From: Myxococcales bacterium
Lineage (GTDB): Bacteria; Myxococcota_A; Polyangia; Haliangiales; Haliangiaceae
Direction: 5' to 3'
NCBI GenBank assembly: GCA_016707895.1
Contig: JADJGV010000011.1
Span: 62,001 to 126,000, forward strand
Length of the DNA: 64,000 nt
Notes under the pieces: model-generated
What the model was told of the DNA's origin: nothing
What the model saw: the letters and a program-made list of their open reading frames with translations, nothing else
Databases searched by the model: none
Made by a program: the position numbers and the translations under genes
Shown: piece after piece, positions 17,457 through 28,503 of the stretch
Position numbering within the stretch: position 1 is the stretch's first letter
Layout of the letters: the number at the start of each line of letters is the position of its first letter

Positions 17457-19111
17457 CACTCGATGACACCGAGGTCGACGTCCTTGGTCGCCTCGATGAT
17501 GATGTCCCAGCGCTTGGCCTTGCCCTTCGGGCCGACCGCCTTGATCTGGTGGGGGCCCGGCTCGAGCAGGTAGCGGATCAGGGGGGCCTCCTTGATGCGC
17601 TGGTGATCGATGTAGATCACGGCCTTCTTGTCGGAACCGATCGAGAAGAACCCGTAGCGCGCGAGCGCCGCGATGTCGGCGCGGGTCTGATCGGCGTCGA
17701 TCTCGGCGTCTGCCAGATCGGCGTCTCGCGGATCGACGCCGGCGTCGACGACCGCGCCGGCCGCGACCGCCGCGGTGGTCGCGGGAGCCGCGCCGGAGCC
17801 TCGGCCCAGGGTGTACGCCAAGCCGGCGATCGCCAGCACGGCGACGATCGCCACCGTCAGCCGCACCGCGCGACGCCGGCGATCGCGCAGCAGGTCGGTC
17901 GACGGATCGGCGAGATCGATCATCGCGACCCCGGCCGGCGCCGTGGCCAGGCTCGACGGGGGCGGCGTGATGAACACCGAGGCCGACGGGCCGGGCGCGG
18001 CCGCACGCCCGCCCTTGGCCACCGGGGTCCGATCCAGGAAGTCGCCGTCGTCGCTGGCCAGGTCGCGGATGTTGGCGACCGGGGTCGGCGCGTGGCTCGC
18101 GCCGGGGCCGGTGAGCGGCGCGGCGTCGGCGTCGAGCCGCTCCGCCTCCTTCACCAGCGCGTCCTTCGCGGCCAGCTCGTCGGCGAAGTCGCGCGCGAGC
18201 ATCGCCTTGATCTCGGCTGGCGCGGCCGGCCCGCCGATGCCCGCCGAGGCGGCGATGATCGCCTCCTTCATGGCCACCGCGGTGGCGAAGCGCGCGGCCG
18301 GATCGCGCGCCAGCGCGCGGGTCAGCACCGCGACCAGGGGCGCCGGCAGGTCGGCGCGCCGATCGCGGATGTCGGGGATCGGCTCCTCGGTGATCGCCTT
18401 GAACGTGAGGAAGTCGCTGTCGCGATGGAAGAGCCGCCGGACCGAGAGCAGCTCGTACATCACCGCGGCGAGCGCGAAGACGTCGCTGCGCCGGTCGAGC
18501 GGCTTGCCGAGGATCTGCTCGGGCGACATGTACGCGTTCTTGCCCTTGACCGTGCCGGTGCGGGTCTTGGAGTTCGCGCCGCGGGCCTTGGCGATGCCGA
18601 AGTCGAGCAGCTTCACGGTGCCGTCGGCGGTGAGCAGGATGTTCGGCGGCGACACGTCGCGGTGGACGACGCCGAGCGGGTGGCCGTCGGCGCCGCGGGC
18701 CTCGTGCGCGGCCTCGAGGCCGTCGCACGCCTGCACCATCAGGCCGGCGACGATGCGCGCGTCGAGGAACTGCCGCCGCTTGGCGAGCTGCGACAGCATC
18801 CGCGACAGCGCGACGCCGTGCAGGTACTCCATCACGATGAACCACACGTCGCCGACGTGGCCGAGCTCGTGGACCTTGCAGATGTTGGGGTGGGCGAGCT
18901 GCGACGCCAGGTTGGCCTCGTCGCGGAACATCGTGACGAAGTGCTCGTCGTCTGCGAGGTGGGTGAGGATCCGTTTGACCACCTGGACCGGCTGCCCGAC
19001 CCCCTGCTTGCGCGCCAAGAAGATCTCGGCCATGCCACCCGTGGCCAGCTTGGCCAGGAGCTGGAACTCGCCGAGCACGCGGTCCCGCGGGGCCGCGACC
19101 GGCGCGGTCAC
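17453..19111 (-). CDS. Membrane Ser/Thr protein kinase with PEGA-like extracytoplasmic domain
   Basis: About 552 residues from the GTG giving VTAPVAAPRDRVLGEF; another in-frame GTG lies at 19123. Kinase domain, residues about 14-280: glycine loop KLATGGMAEIFLARK, ATP Lys near 46 (VVKRI), catalytic HRDVSPPN with Asp 152 and DFG with Asp 170. The HRDVSPPN form is common in myxobacterial Pkn2-type kinases. A linker follows, then one membrane span (LTVAIVAVLAIAGLAYTLG, about residue 400), and a C-terminal domain resembling PEGA (FFSIGSDKKAVIYIDHQ then YLLEPGPHQIKAVG). It probably senses an envelope signal. A TATACT box (19153-19158 on the complement) lies upstream without a clear -35. It is coupled to the LysE gene. 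Confidence 0.92.
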   Translation of the reverse strand: MTAPVAAPRDRVLGEFQLLAKLATGGMAEIFLARKQGVGQPVQVVKRILTHLADDEHFVTMFRDEANLASQLAHPNICKVHELGHVGDVWFIVMEYLHGVALSRMLSQLAKRRQFLDARIVAGLMVQACDGLEAAHEARGADGHPLGVVHRDVSPPNILLTADGTVKLLDFGIAKARGANSKTRTGTVKGKNAYMSPEQILGKPLDRRSDVFALAAVMYELLSVRRLFHRDSDFLTFKAITEEPIPDIRDRRADLPAPLVAVLTRALARDPAARFATAVAMKEAIIAASAGIGGPAAPAEIKAMLARDFADELAAKDALVKEAERLDADAAPLTGPGASHAPTPVANIRDLASDDGDFLDRTPVAKGGRAAAPGPSASVFITPPPSSLATAPAGVAMIDLADPSTDLLRDRRRRAVRLTVAIVAVLAIAGLAYTLGRGSGAAPATTAAVAAGAVVDAGVDPRDADLADAEIDADQTRADIAALARYGFFSIGSDKKAVIYIDHQRIKEAPLIRYLLEPGPHQIKAVGPKGKAKRWDIIIEATKDVDLGVIEW

Positions 19112-19193
19112 GGCGAGCCCCACGCAGGCGCGACCGGGCAGATCACGGCAGCAGTATATCCCGCCGGGGCCCGATCCGCGCACGCGGCCCAGG

Positions 19194-19703
19194 TCACGCC
19201 GGGCCCCTGTGGTCGAGGTAGGCCTGGGTGAGGGCCGCGGCCGCCGCCAGTGACCGGCCGAGGTCGTCGACGATCACCCGCTCGATCCGGCCGCCGACCA
19301 GCCGGACGTCGACGTCGACGGTGCCGTCGTAGGTCCGCAGCACCTCGCCCGGGCTGGTGGTGACCAGCTGGTAGCGCGCGGCGATCCGCGCGCGGCCATC
19401 GAGCAGCCGCGGGCGGATGTCGAAGTCGATCCGGTCCGCGGCCTTCACCCAGACGATGGTCTCGTCGAACGACAGATCGCCGCGCACGACCGCCCGCACG
19501 ACCGCGGGCAGCTGGCGCCGCGGGAACACCCGGCTGACCCGTCGCCGCTCGGTGGGCCCATCGACGTCCTCGAGGATGTCCCGCCGGGCGATGTCGGTGG
19601 CCCGATCTTGCTCGTCGCGGTGCGCGTCATCGAAGTACGCCGCCAGCACGGCGGCTGGCGTCGCCGCCCGGAAGCGATGCTCGAAGTGAAACGGCGTCCC
19701 CAT
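19194..19703 (-). CDS. DUF2505-like protein (SRPBCC-type fold)
   Basis: 169 residues from the ATG giving MGTPFHFEHRFRA; an alternative ATG six codons upstream (19721) is in frame. The order FEHRFRAATPAAVLAAYFDD, RVSRVFPRRQLPAVVR, ETIVWVKAADRIDF and YDGTVDVDVRLVGGRIE fits the DUF2505 family, which is related to the START/polyketide-cyclase fold that binds hydrophobic ligands. The biological role is unknown. It has no signal peptide and should be cytoplasmic. It lies 82 bases upstream of the kinase on the same strand. Confidence 0.7.
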   Translation of the reverse strand: MGTPFHFEHRFRAATPAAVLAAYFDDAHRDEQDRATDIARRDILEDVDGPTERRRVSRVFPRRQLPAVVRAVVRGDLSFDETIVWVKAADRIDFDIRPRLLDGRARIAARYQLVTTSPGEVLRTYDGTVDVDVRLVGGRIERVIVDDLGRSLAAAAALTQAYLDHRGPA

Positions 19704-19889
19704 CGCGTGACGCCGGGTCATAACACTGCCGGCGCCGCGCGGCAGCCCACGGTGCGACCCAGCCGCGACTGGTCCGGCCGGTCGGAGCGCCCTGTCACGA
19801 TCCGGTCATGCCAGCCACCGGCCGTATGCCCGATCGCTGTTCGGGTCGTGGCGCACCGCCCTGCGGGGGCCGCGTAGCCTCGGCGCTCG

Positions 19890-20792
19890 ATGTCGTCTGT
19901 CCCCTCATCCGCGCCCCAGGCTGAGCTCGATCGCGTCCGCTGGATCGACACCATCCCGTACTGGAGCGTCCACCTGGTCGCGGTGGCGGGGATCGCCCTG
20001 CTCGGGTTCTCGTGGTCGGGCGTCGCGCTCGCAGCGATCTCGTACGCGGTGCGCATGTTCGGCATCACCGCCGGCTACCACCGCTACTTCTCGCACCGCA
20101 CGTTCAAGACCAGCCGCGTCGGCCAGCTCGGCTTCGCGCTGCTGGGCGTGATCTCGACGCAGAAGGGCCCGCTGTGGTGGGCCGCCCACCACCGCAACCA
20201 CCACAAGTACAGCGACCAGCCCGAGGATCTGCACTCGCCGCGGCAGCGCGGCTTCTGGTGGTCGCACATGTTCTGGATCCTGGTGCGCCGCCACCAGCAC
20301 GCCGACCACACCAAGGTCAAGGACCTCGCCGCGTTCCCCGAGCTGCGCTTCATCGACCGCTTCGAGATCCTGTTCACCATCGCCTACGCGGCGGCGCTGT
20401 ACCTGATCGGCGGCACCCACGCGCTGATCTGGGGCTACTTCGTCTCGACGGTCGTGCTGTGGCACCTGACCTTCACGATCAACTCGCTGGCCCACGTCTG
20501 GGGCGCCCGCCGCTACCCGACCTCCGACGACAGCCGCAACAACCCGCTGCTGGCGATCCTGACGCTGGGCGAGGGCTGGCACAACAACCATCACCACTAC
20601 CAGCGGTCGGCGCGCCAGGGCTTCTACTGGTGGGAGGTCGACCTGTCGTTCTACGGGCTCAAGGTGCTGGAGCTGTTCCGGATCGTCTGGGACGTGCAGG
20701 GCGTGCCACGGCACGTGCGCGACCAGACCGCGGCGCCCAACCGCGCGCGGCTGGACGTCGAGGCCGAGGACGGCACCAGCGCCGCGGCGTGA
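19890..20792 (+). CDS. Membrane fatty-acid (acyl-CoA) delta-9-type desaturase
   Basis: 300 residues with the three histidine boxes of membrane diiron desaturases: HRYFSH (64-69), HRNHH (101-105) and HNNHH (231-235), plus the further conserved His in SLAHVWG. Hydrophobic segments before the first box and between the second and third fit four membrane helices. The enzyme introduces a cis double bond in a saturated acyl chain using oxygen and an electron donor; myxobacteria make such unsaturated lipids. Its 5' region (19704-19889) holds no clear promoter beyond TAGCCT 14 bases before the ATG. No ferredoxin or reductase partner lies alongside. Confidence 0.94.
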   Translation: MSSVPSSAPQAELDRVRWIDTIPYWSVHLVAVAGIALLGFSWSGVALAAISYAVRMFGITAGYHRYFSHRTFKTSRVGQLGFALLGVISTQKGPLWWAAHHRNHHKYSDQPEDLHSPRQRGFWWSHMFWILVRRHQHADHTKVKDLAAFPELRFIDRFEILFTIAYAAALYLIGGTHALIWGYFVSTVVLWHLTFTINSLAHVWGARRYPTSDDSRNNPLLAILTLGEGWHNNHHHYQRSARQGFYWWEVDLSFYGLKVLELFRIVWDVQGVPRHVRDQTAAPNRARLDVEAEDGTSAAA

Positions 20793-20859
20793 CGGCGCCG
20801 CCGGCCCGGTCATTCGGGCAGGCTTGACGCGGGCCCCGGGGATGGTTCTCTTGGGCCCC

Positions 20860-21099
20860 ATGACCGATCCAACGCTCACCTCCGCCGACGCCGCCGACGA
20901 CGTCGCGGCGATGCGCGCCCTGCTCGAGGGCGCCGCGTCCGCGAGCCTCACCGCCGAGGTCCCGCTCGACGACTTCATGCGGGCCGCGTGGCTCGCCTAC
21001 ACCGGGGCCCGCCCCGGCATGCGCGACGCCCTCGAGGTCGAGGCGATGCGGACCCGCCTCGACGAGCTCCGCGCCCGCGGCCAGCTCGCGCTGGCGTGA
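20860..21099 (+). CDS. Small hypothetical protein
   Basis: 79 residues from the ATG giving MTDPTLTSADAADDVAAMR; an upstream ATG (20842) and TTG (20824) are in frame but would add a hydrophobic, unlikely start. The protein is helical, Ala/Leu/Arg/Asp-rich, without signal peptide or membrane span. No family was recognised. It sits 67 bases after the desaturase gene on the same strand and could be its operon partner. It converges with the histidine kinase gene, whose stop codon is 52 bases away. Confidence 0.5.
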   Translation: MTDPTLTSADAADDVAAMRALLEGAASASLTAEVPLDDFMRAAWLAYTGARPGMRDALEVEAMRTRLDELRARGQLALA

Positions 21100-21151
21100 C
21101 CGCGGCTCCGCCAGCCCGGCCGGCGCCCGACCGCCGCGGGTGCGTGGCACC

Positions 21152-23488
21152 TCAGGTGTCCCCGAGCACCTTGCGGATGGCGGCGGACAGCGCCTGCAGG
21201 TCGAACGGCTTGGCCACGAAGACGTAGCGCCCCGAGGCGCCGAGGTCGTCGTGGAGATCCCCGCCGTGGTTGCCGCTCATCAGGACGACCGGCACGTCGG
21301 GGCGCAGCCGCCGCATGCCGACGTAGGTCTCGACGCCGCCGAGCCTGGGCATGCTGAGGTCGACCAGCACCAGCGCGTAGGCCGTGGGGTCCTCCTCGAA
21401 CTGCGCGAGGCCGACGTCGCCGTCGCTCGCGAGATCGACCGAGAACCCGAGGCGCTCGAGCGCCGCCTGGCACAGCGTCCGCACCGCCGGCTCGTCGTCG
21501 ATCACCAGGCACCGCCCGTGCCCGCGCCAGGCCAGGCCAGCGCCGCGGGCCCCCGCGACCCTCGGCATCGGCGGCAGCGCCGGCAGGTAGACGCGGAAGC
21601 GGCTGCCGCGCCCAGGCGCGGAGTCGAGCGTCAGCACGCCGCGGTGCGTGCGCAGGATCCCGCGCACGGCGGCGAGGCCGAGCCCGCGGCCGGTGAACTT
21701 GGTGCTGAAGAACGGCTCGAAGATCCGGTGCTGGTCCGCCGGCGCGATGCCCGCGCCGGTGTCGGCGACCTCGACGAACGCGAACGGCCCCGGCGCCGCG
21801 TCCTCGGCCAGCGCCGCGGCGGCGAGCTCGGCGGGCCCCAGCTCGACGACGCCGGTCCGCACCGCGATCTCCCCCTCGGCCGCGCCGATCGCCTCGCCGG
21901 CGTTGATCACGAGGTTCATCACCACCTGCCGCAGCTGCACCGCGTCGGCGTTGACCGAGGCCCCGCCGCTGGTCAGCTCCAGGCGCAGCGCCGCGCGCTT
22001 GTTCACCGTCGACGCGATCAGCTGCGCGGTCTCCCGCACCAGCTGGCTGAGGTCGACCCGCGCGACCAGCGTGGTGCCGCGCCCGGCGTACGCCAGCAGC
22101 TGCCGGCACAGCTCGGCGGCCCGCTCGGCGGCGGTGCGGATCCCCATCACCAGCGACAGGTCGCGCGCGTCGACGGTCTCGAGCAGCAGGCTGGCCGAAC
22201 CGAGCACGCCGGTCAGCAGGTTGTTGAAGTCGTGGGCGATGCCACCGGCCAGGACCCCGAGGCTCTCGGTGTGCTGCGCGCTGGTCAGCTTGCGCGCGAC
22301 CTCGGCCCGTTCGTGCTGCAGCCGCAGGCGCTCGGAGATGTCGGCGATGTGGGCCAGCACCTGGACGCCGTCGGCGGCCTCGCTGGTCGACAGCGCGACC
22401 TCGATCGGGAACGTCGTTCCGTCGGCGCGCCGCCCGCACACCTCGCGCCCCTGCCCCATCCGCCGCGGCGCCATCGTCTCGCCGAAGCCGGCGCGCAGCG
22501 CCGGGTGGAGCGCGCGGCTGGCCTCGGGCACCAGCTCCTCGATGCTCATCCCGATCAGGCTCCCCACGGGGTACCCGAACATCCGCGCCGCGCCGTCGTT
22601 GGCCAGCGTGATCTGCCCGCCGGCGTCGGCGGCGAGCACCGCCAGCGGGGCGCCCTCGATCATCGATCGCAACTGGCGCTCGCGCCGGGCGAGCTCGGCA
22701 TTGGCCAGGTACCGCTCCGTGACGTCGATCCCGACCGCGATCACGCCGCGGACCTCGCCGTCGACCTCGTGGGGCACCAGCGCGACCTGGAACACCTGGC
22801 GCCGACCGTCGCGGTCGACGACGTCGCGCTCGTAGTCCTGGCGCTCGCCCCGCATCGCCGCCCGCAGCGCGGGCTCGGCGTTGCCGGCCTGCACCGTCGA
22901 CAGCAGGTCGTGCAGGCCGCCGCCCTCGGGCGCGTCGACCTGCATCATGCCGCGCGCGATCCGGTTGGCGAACCGGCACCGCAGCTCGCGATCCCAGTAG
23001 GCGAGCGACGTCGGCACGTTGTCGGCGATCGCGCGGACGAACGCCTCGCTGGCGGCGAGCTCGGCGGTGCGCGCCGCGACCCGCGCCGCCAGCTCGACGT
23101 TCTCGTCGCTGACCGTCCGCCGCTCGTGCTCGAAGCTGCTGACGTCGTAGACGACGGTCACCACCCCGACCACCTCGCCGGCCACGGCGTGCGGCACCGA
23201 CGTGACCTCCATCATGCGGGTCCGGCCGTCGGGCGCGACGCCCTGCCGGGCGAACCGGCGCGGCTCCCCCGCCAGCACGTCCCGCATCAACGCCTCGCCG
23301 ATCGCGAGGCGGTCGCCGTCGAGGATGTCGCGCAGCCGCTTGCCCCGCACCGGCTGTCCACCGAACAGCCAGACGTCGTAGGCGCGGTTCGAGAAGCGAC
23401 AGACGCCGTCGCGACCCCAGTAGGACACCATGACCGGCAGGTGGTCCGCGATCACCTGCAGCAGTTGTCGTTCGCCATCGAACTCCAC
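21152..23488 (-). CDS. Soluble PAS hybrid sensor histidine kinase with receiver domain
   Basis: About 778 residues, no membrane span. Domains in order: three PAS-like sensors (about 10-125, 150-255 and 265-385), a HisKA domain with phosphoacceptor His 419 (GGIAHDFNNLLTGVLG), an HATPase with N-box NLVINAGEAIG and G-box DTGAGI, and a C-terminal receiver (about 660-778; CLVIDDEPAVRTL, acceptor Asp in LVLVDLSMPRLGG, Lys in VAKPFD). HDFNN-type kinases of this layout usually sense internal cues. The GTG at 23488 is chosen over the GTG at 23539 because GGAGG lies six bases before it and the longer form would overlap the upstream gene. It probably acts with the response regulator upstream, 23 bases away. 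Confidence 0.92.
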   Translation of the reverse strand: MEFDGERQLLQVIADHLPVMVSYWGRDGVCRFSNRAYDVWLFGGQPVRGKRLRDILDGDRLAIGEALMRDVLAGEPRRFARQGVAPDGRTRMMEVTSVPHAVAGEVVGVVTVVYDVSSFEHERRTVSDENVELAARVAARTAELAASEAFVRAIADNVPTSLAYWDRELRCRFANRIARGMMQVDAPEGGGLHDLLSTVQAGNAEPALRAAMRGERQDYERDVVDRDGRRQVFQVALVPHEVDGEVRGVIAVGIDVTERYLANAELARRERQLRSMIEGAPLAVLAADAGGQITLANDGAARMFGYPVGSLIGMSIEELVPEASRALHPALRAGFGETMAPRRMGQGREVCGRRADGTTFPIEVALSTSEAADGVQVLAHIADISERLRLQHERAEVARKLTSAQHTESLGVLAGGIAHDFNNLLTGVLGSASLLLETVDARDLSLVMGIRTAAERAAELCRQLLAYAGRGTTLVARVDLSQLVRETAQLIASTVNKRAALRLELTSGGASVNADAVQLRQVVMNLVINAGEAIGAAEGEIAVRTGVVELGPAELAAAALAEDAAPGPFAFVEVADTGAGIAPADQHRIFEPFFSTKFTGRGLGLAAVRGILRTHRGVLTLDSAPGRGSRFRVYLPALPPMPRVAGARGAGLAWRGHGRCLVIDDEPAVRTLCQAALERLGFSVDLASDGDVGLAQFEEDPTAYALVLVDLSMPRLGGVETYVGMRRLRPDVPVVLMSGNHGGDLHDDLGASGRYVFVAKPFDLQALSAAIRKVLGDT

Positions 23489-23511
23489 CAGTCGCCTCCC
23501 AGCGTGAAGGG

Positions 23512-24156
23512 CTACAACCCGGCGCGGCTCCTGACCCACCAGACGACGTCAGCCAACGCCTGCTTCTCGAGCTTCTCGAGCAACGACCGCACCTGGCTCT
23601 TCACGGTGTTCTCGCTGATGCCCATCACGTCGGACAGGCGGCTGCGCGGGATGCCCTCGCTGGCGAACGCCAGGATCTGGCTCTCGCGGAGCGACAGCTT
23701 GTACTGGCTCGACACCTCGTTCACCACCACCGCGAGCTTCTCGCGATCGCCGTACTGGCTGCCCGACAGCGTGCGCTGGACGAACTGCGCCAGGTTCTCG
23801 GAGAAGAACGGCTTGCACACGAACTCGACCCGCAGCGCGTGCGCGCGGTTGATCGTCGCCGGATCGTTGGAGCCGGTGAGGATCAGCACCGGCAGGTTGC
23901 GATCGCGCTGCCGCAGCGACTCGACGACGTCGAAGCCGGTGCCATCGGGCAGGTTGATGTCGACCACCGCCGCCGCGATCTCGACGCGGTTGTCGATCAC
24001 CTCGAAGGCGGCGTCGAGCGATGTCGTCATCAGGACGTCGAAGTACGCGCGGGTGCCGCGCTGCAGTGAACGCCCGAGCGCCGGATCGTCCTCGACGATG
24101 AGCAGCTTGGGTTTGCCCGTCGCGCCCGGAGTCGTCTGCGAAGCCTCAGCGTTCAT
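23512..24156 (-). CDS. Response regulator with LuxR-type HTH
   Basis: 214 residues. A receiver domain covers about residues 15-135: acidic pair IVEDDPALG, phosphoacceptor Asp in AAVVDINLPDGTG, Thr in LILTGSNDP and Lys in FVCKPFFSE. The output domain is LuxR/GerE-like: LSLRESQILAFASEG, RSRLSDVMGISENTVKSQVR and LLEKLEKQALADV. On phosphorylation it should bind DNA and alter transcription. The start at 24156 (MNAEASQ) has AAGGGTGAG before it and is preferred over an ATG six codons upstream. Its composition is a little less GC-rich than its neighbours. The 88-base gap to the MCE gene end (24245) has no recognisable signal. Confidence 0.93.
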   Translation of the reverse strand: MNAEASQTTPGATGKPKLLIVEDDPALGRSLQRGTRAYFDVLMTTSLDAAFEVIDNRVEIAAAVVDINLPDGTGFDVVESLRQRDRNLPVLILTGSNDPATINRAHALRVEFVCKPFFSENLAQFVQRTLSGSQYGDREKLAVVVNEVSSQYKLSLRESQILAFASEGIPRSRLSDVMGISENTVKSQVRSLLEKLEKQALADVVWWVRSRAGL

Positions 24157-24244
24157 GCTCACCCTTTGTGCCACAGGTCGGCCAAATGGTCGATGTATGT
24201 GTGGACAACCTCATGCCACCCCGGCGGGGTGATGCCGTCGAGAA

Positions 24245-25801
24245 TCACGACAGGAGCGCGGCGATCAGCACGCCATACAGCCGCAACAACGCCGACACGT
24301 CGGGATCGCGGAAGCGCAGCTCGAGCCCGAGCACCGCGTCGCGGCCGTAGTGGAGGCCCGAGAAGGTGTGCGGTTCCGGGCTGCTCGGCCCGATCGGCAG
24401 ATCGGTGCTGGGGTTGAGCGCGTCGTCGACCCCGGCCGTCACGTACATCGCGCGGAACACCTGCAGTGCCGCGATCAGCTTGATTCGCGGCAGGCTGGAA
24501 AAATCCGACTGCATCGCATCGAGTGACATGCGCAACCGGCCCTCGCCCAGCACCGCGTCGACGCCCACCCCGAACACCGACTCGCGGAGGCCGGCGCGCA
24601 CCGCCAGCGGTCCAAACCGGCGCCCCCACTGGGCCGTAAAGCGGGAGTCGTCGGTGATCCCCGCGGTCCGGGTGAACGTGCCGTCGGGCGCGGCGGTGAG
24701 CGTCGTCAGCGGCGTGCCGCCCCACGGCCCCTTCTCGATCTCGATCAGGTAGAAGGTGTCGCCCTTGGTGCCGATCTCGGCCGACACGACGAACCGCGAC
24801 GACGCGCCCAGCAGGTTCCATTCGGCCCGGACCCCCATCAGCGCCTGCAGGCGATCGAGGTCGCGCGTCGCCTCGGCCAGCGCGGCGGTGGTCTCGGCCA
24901 GGTCATCGGCCAGCGCGGGATCGTCGACCAGCCGCCCCAGCCGCCCCTGGCGCCCCGGTTCGGCCGGTGCCACCTCGTCCATCAGCTCGCGGGCGGTCGC
25001 GGCGTACCCGTCGACCTGATCGAGCCCGTCGCGGGCCGCCGCCATGCCGGCGCCGAGCTCGCGCCGGAGCTGGGCGATCCGATCGCGCGTCGCCGCGGTG
25101 TCGCCGACCAGCGAGGTCAGCCGGGCGTCGACCATCGGCACGGTGGCGCGCACCCGCGCCTGGGCCCGGGCCAGCGCGTCGTCGAACGCCTGGGCCTGGG
25201 CCGCCGCCGCCGCGAGCGGCTCGGCGAGCGCGCCGTGGTTGAGCTGGTGATCGAGCACCGCCAGCCGCTCGGACAGCGGACCCGCGACCCACTGCCGGGC
25301 GCTGTCGGTGAGCTGATCGGCCGCGACCACCCGATCGACCGCCCGCGGGATCGAGCGCTCGAGCCCACGCAGCGCGCGATCGGTGGTGGCGGTCTCGAGC
25401 ACGCGCGCGATCGGCTCGCCCGAGCGCAGCCGCCGGTGCTCGCCGACCGGCTGGTCGGGCTCGGGGCCGCCGGGCGAGATCTCGACGTAGTTGTCGGCCA
25501 GCGGCGACGCCGCCTTCTTCTCGATCCACGCGTCATCCCACAGCACGACGTCGTCGCGCAGCCGCAGGCTGACCTTGGCCTGGCCGTTCTCGATGCCGAG
25601 CGCGTCGATCTCGCCGACGACGATGCCGGCGATCTTGACCCGCGAGCCGACCGGCAGGCCGTTGGCGTCGCGCAGGTACGCGTAGGTGTGGAAGCCCTGG
25701 CCGTGCTTGGCCGGCCGCGCGCCGCGATACACCAGCGCCGCGCCGCCGGCGGCGACGCCGAGCAGCACGATCAGCGTGGTGGCACGCGCGACGTGGCTCA
25801 C
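24245..25801 (-). CDS. MCE (MlaD-like) lipid-transport protein with extended C-terminus
   Basis: 518 residues from GTG at 25801. An N-terminal anchor (ATTLIVLLGVAAGGAALVY, about 7-25) precedes one MCE domain (about 33-115; GLPVGSRVKIAGIVVGEIDAL, DNYVEISPGG), the lipid-binding module of MlaD. A long Ala/Arg/Leu-rich helical region with coiled-coil character follows (about 130-290), as in needle-forming MCE proteins. The final 220 residues alternate polar and aromatic/aliphatic residues in beta-strand fashion (RFVVSAEIGTKGDTFYLIEI, RRFGPLAVRAGLRESVFGV, GLELRFRDPDVSALLRLYG) and resemble an outer-membrane barrel. One chain might thus span the envelope. No mlaE/mlaF partners are adjacent. It is coupled by a 4-base overlap to rarD. 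Confidence 0.82.
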   Translation of the reverse strand: MSHVARATTLIVLLGVAAGGAALVYRGARPAKHGQGFHTYAYLRDANGLPVGSRVKIAGIVVGEIDALGIENGQAKVSLRLRDDVVLWDDAWIEKKAASPLADNYVEISPGGPEPDQPVGEHRRLRSGEPIARVLETATTDRALRGLERSIPRAVDRVVAADQLTDSARQWVAGPLSERLAVLDHQLNHGALAEPLAAAAAQAQAFDDALARAQARVRATVPMVDARLTSLVGDTAATRDRIAQLRRELGAGMAAARDGLDQVDGYAATARELMDEVAPAEPGRQGRLGRLVDDPALADDLAETTAALAEATRDLDRLQALMGVRAEWNLLGASSRFVVSAEIGTKGDTFYLIEIEKGPWGGTPLTTLTAAPDGTFTRTAGITDDSRFTAQWGRRFGPLAVRAGLRESVFGVGVDAVLGEGRLRMSLDAMQSDFSSLPRIKLIAALQVFRAMYVTAGVDDALNPSTDLPIGPSSPEPHTFSGLHYGRDAVLGLELRFRDPDVSALLRLYGVLIAALLS

Positions 25802-26715
25802 CCGCCGGAGCGTAGCACCGGGGGCCGGGCCTGGCGCACCAGCTCGACGGTGAACACCGCGAGCGCCACCCAGATGAACCCGAACGCCACCAGCTTGCGC
25901 CGCGACAGGTGCTCGCCGAGCGCGGCGAGCGCGGTGATGAACTGCCCGGTCGGCGCCAGGTACTGGAGGAAGCCGATCGTCGACAGCGGCAGCCGCCGCG
26001 CGGCGGCGGTGAACCACGCGAGCGGCACCGCGGTCACGAAGCCGGTGGCCACCAGCAGCAGGTGGGTGCGCGCGCCGCCGTGACCCAGCGCACCCTCGCC
26101 GCGGTGCGCGAGCCACGCCAGGTAGCCGATCGCCACCGGCGCCAGCACCGCGGTCTCGAGCGTCGAGCCGACCAGCGCGGGCACCGCGATGACCTTGCGG
26201 ATCAAGCCGTAGGCGCCGAACGAGCCGGCCAGCGCCAGCGCCACCCACGGCACGCCGCCGCTGGTGATCGCCAGCCACACCACGCCGACCGTCGCCAGCG
26301 CGATCGCGGCCAGCGTGCCCCGCGACAGCCGCTCGCCGAGGAAGCCGACGCCGAGCGCCACCGACACCAGCGGGTTGATGAAGTAGCCGAGGCTGGCCTG
26401 CAGGAGGTGCCCCGACAAGGTCGCCCAGATGAACAAGCCCCAGTTGCCCGCCAGCAGCAGACCCGACCCGGCCAGGATCGCCATCGCCCGCGGCTGGCGC
26501 GCGGCCGCGAGCAGCGCCGGCACCTGGCGGGTCGCGACGACGAACAGCGCGAACGCCACCAGCCCCCACGCCGCCCGGTGGGCCAGGATCTCGATCGCGT
26601 CGATGCCCCGCAGTTGGTGCCAGAACAGCGGCACCACGCCCCACGTCGCGTAGGCGCCGACCCCGAGGACGAACCCCAGCCGTCGCTCACGGGCGGGGTC
26701 GCGCGGGGTCGCCAT
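25798..26715 (-). CDS. rarD: RarD/EamA-family inner-membrane transporter
   Basis: 305 residues with about ten hydrophobic helices arranged as two EamA repeats. RarD family features are clear: YATWGVVPLFWHQL at the start, HRAAWGLVAF, NWGLFIWA, the hallmark LGYFINPLVSVALGV in the middle, and GFLQYLAPTGQFITALA near the end. The physiological substrate of RarD is unknown; the E. coli protein was named for chloramphenicol sensitivity. It lies between ettA (stop codon of ettA 26719; 3 bases apart) and the MCE gene (overlap GTGA), so all three are on one transcript. The start codon ATG lies close behind the ettA stop. Confidence 0.9.
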   Translation of the reverse strand: MATPRDPARERRLGFVLGVGAYATWGVVPLFWHQLRGIDAIEILAHRAAWGLVAFALFVVATRQVPALLAAARQPRAMAILAGSGLLLAGNWGLFIWATLSGHLLQASLGYFINPLVSVALGVGFLGERLSRGTLAAIALATVGVVWLAITSGGVPWVALALAGSFGAYGLIRKVIAVPALVGSTLETAVLAPVAIGYLAWLAHRGEGALGHGGARTHLLLVATGFVTAVPLAWFTAAARRLPLSTIGFLQYLAPTGQFITALAALGEHLSRRKLVAFGFIWVALAVFTVELVRQARPPVLRSGG

Positions 26716-26718
26716 CGC

Positions 26719-28395
<1,677 letters not shown>

Positions 28396-28503
28396 GGCGG
28401 CGGCAGTCTACGCCGGGGCGGGCCGCGGCGTAAGGGCTGGCAGCGGCGGCTGGTTGACGCGCCAGATCCGACCGGTCAGTCTGGTCAAGCAAAGGGCGGA
28501 TCC

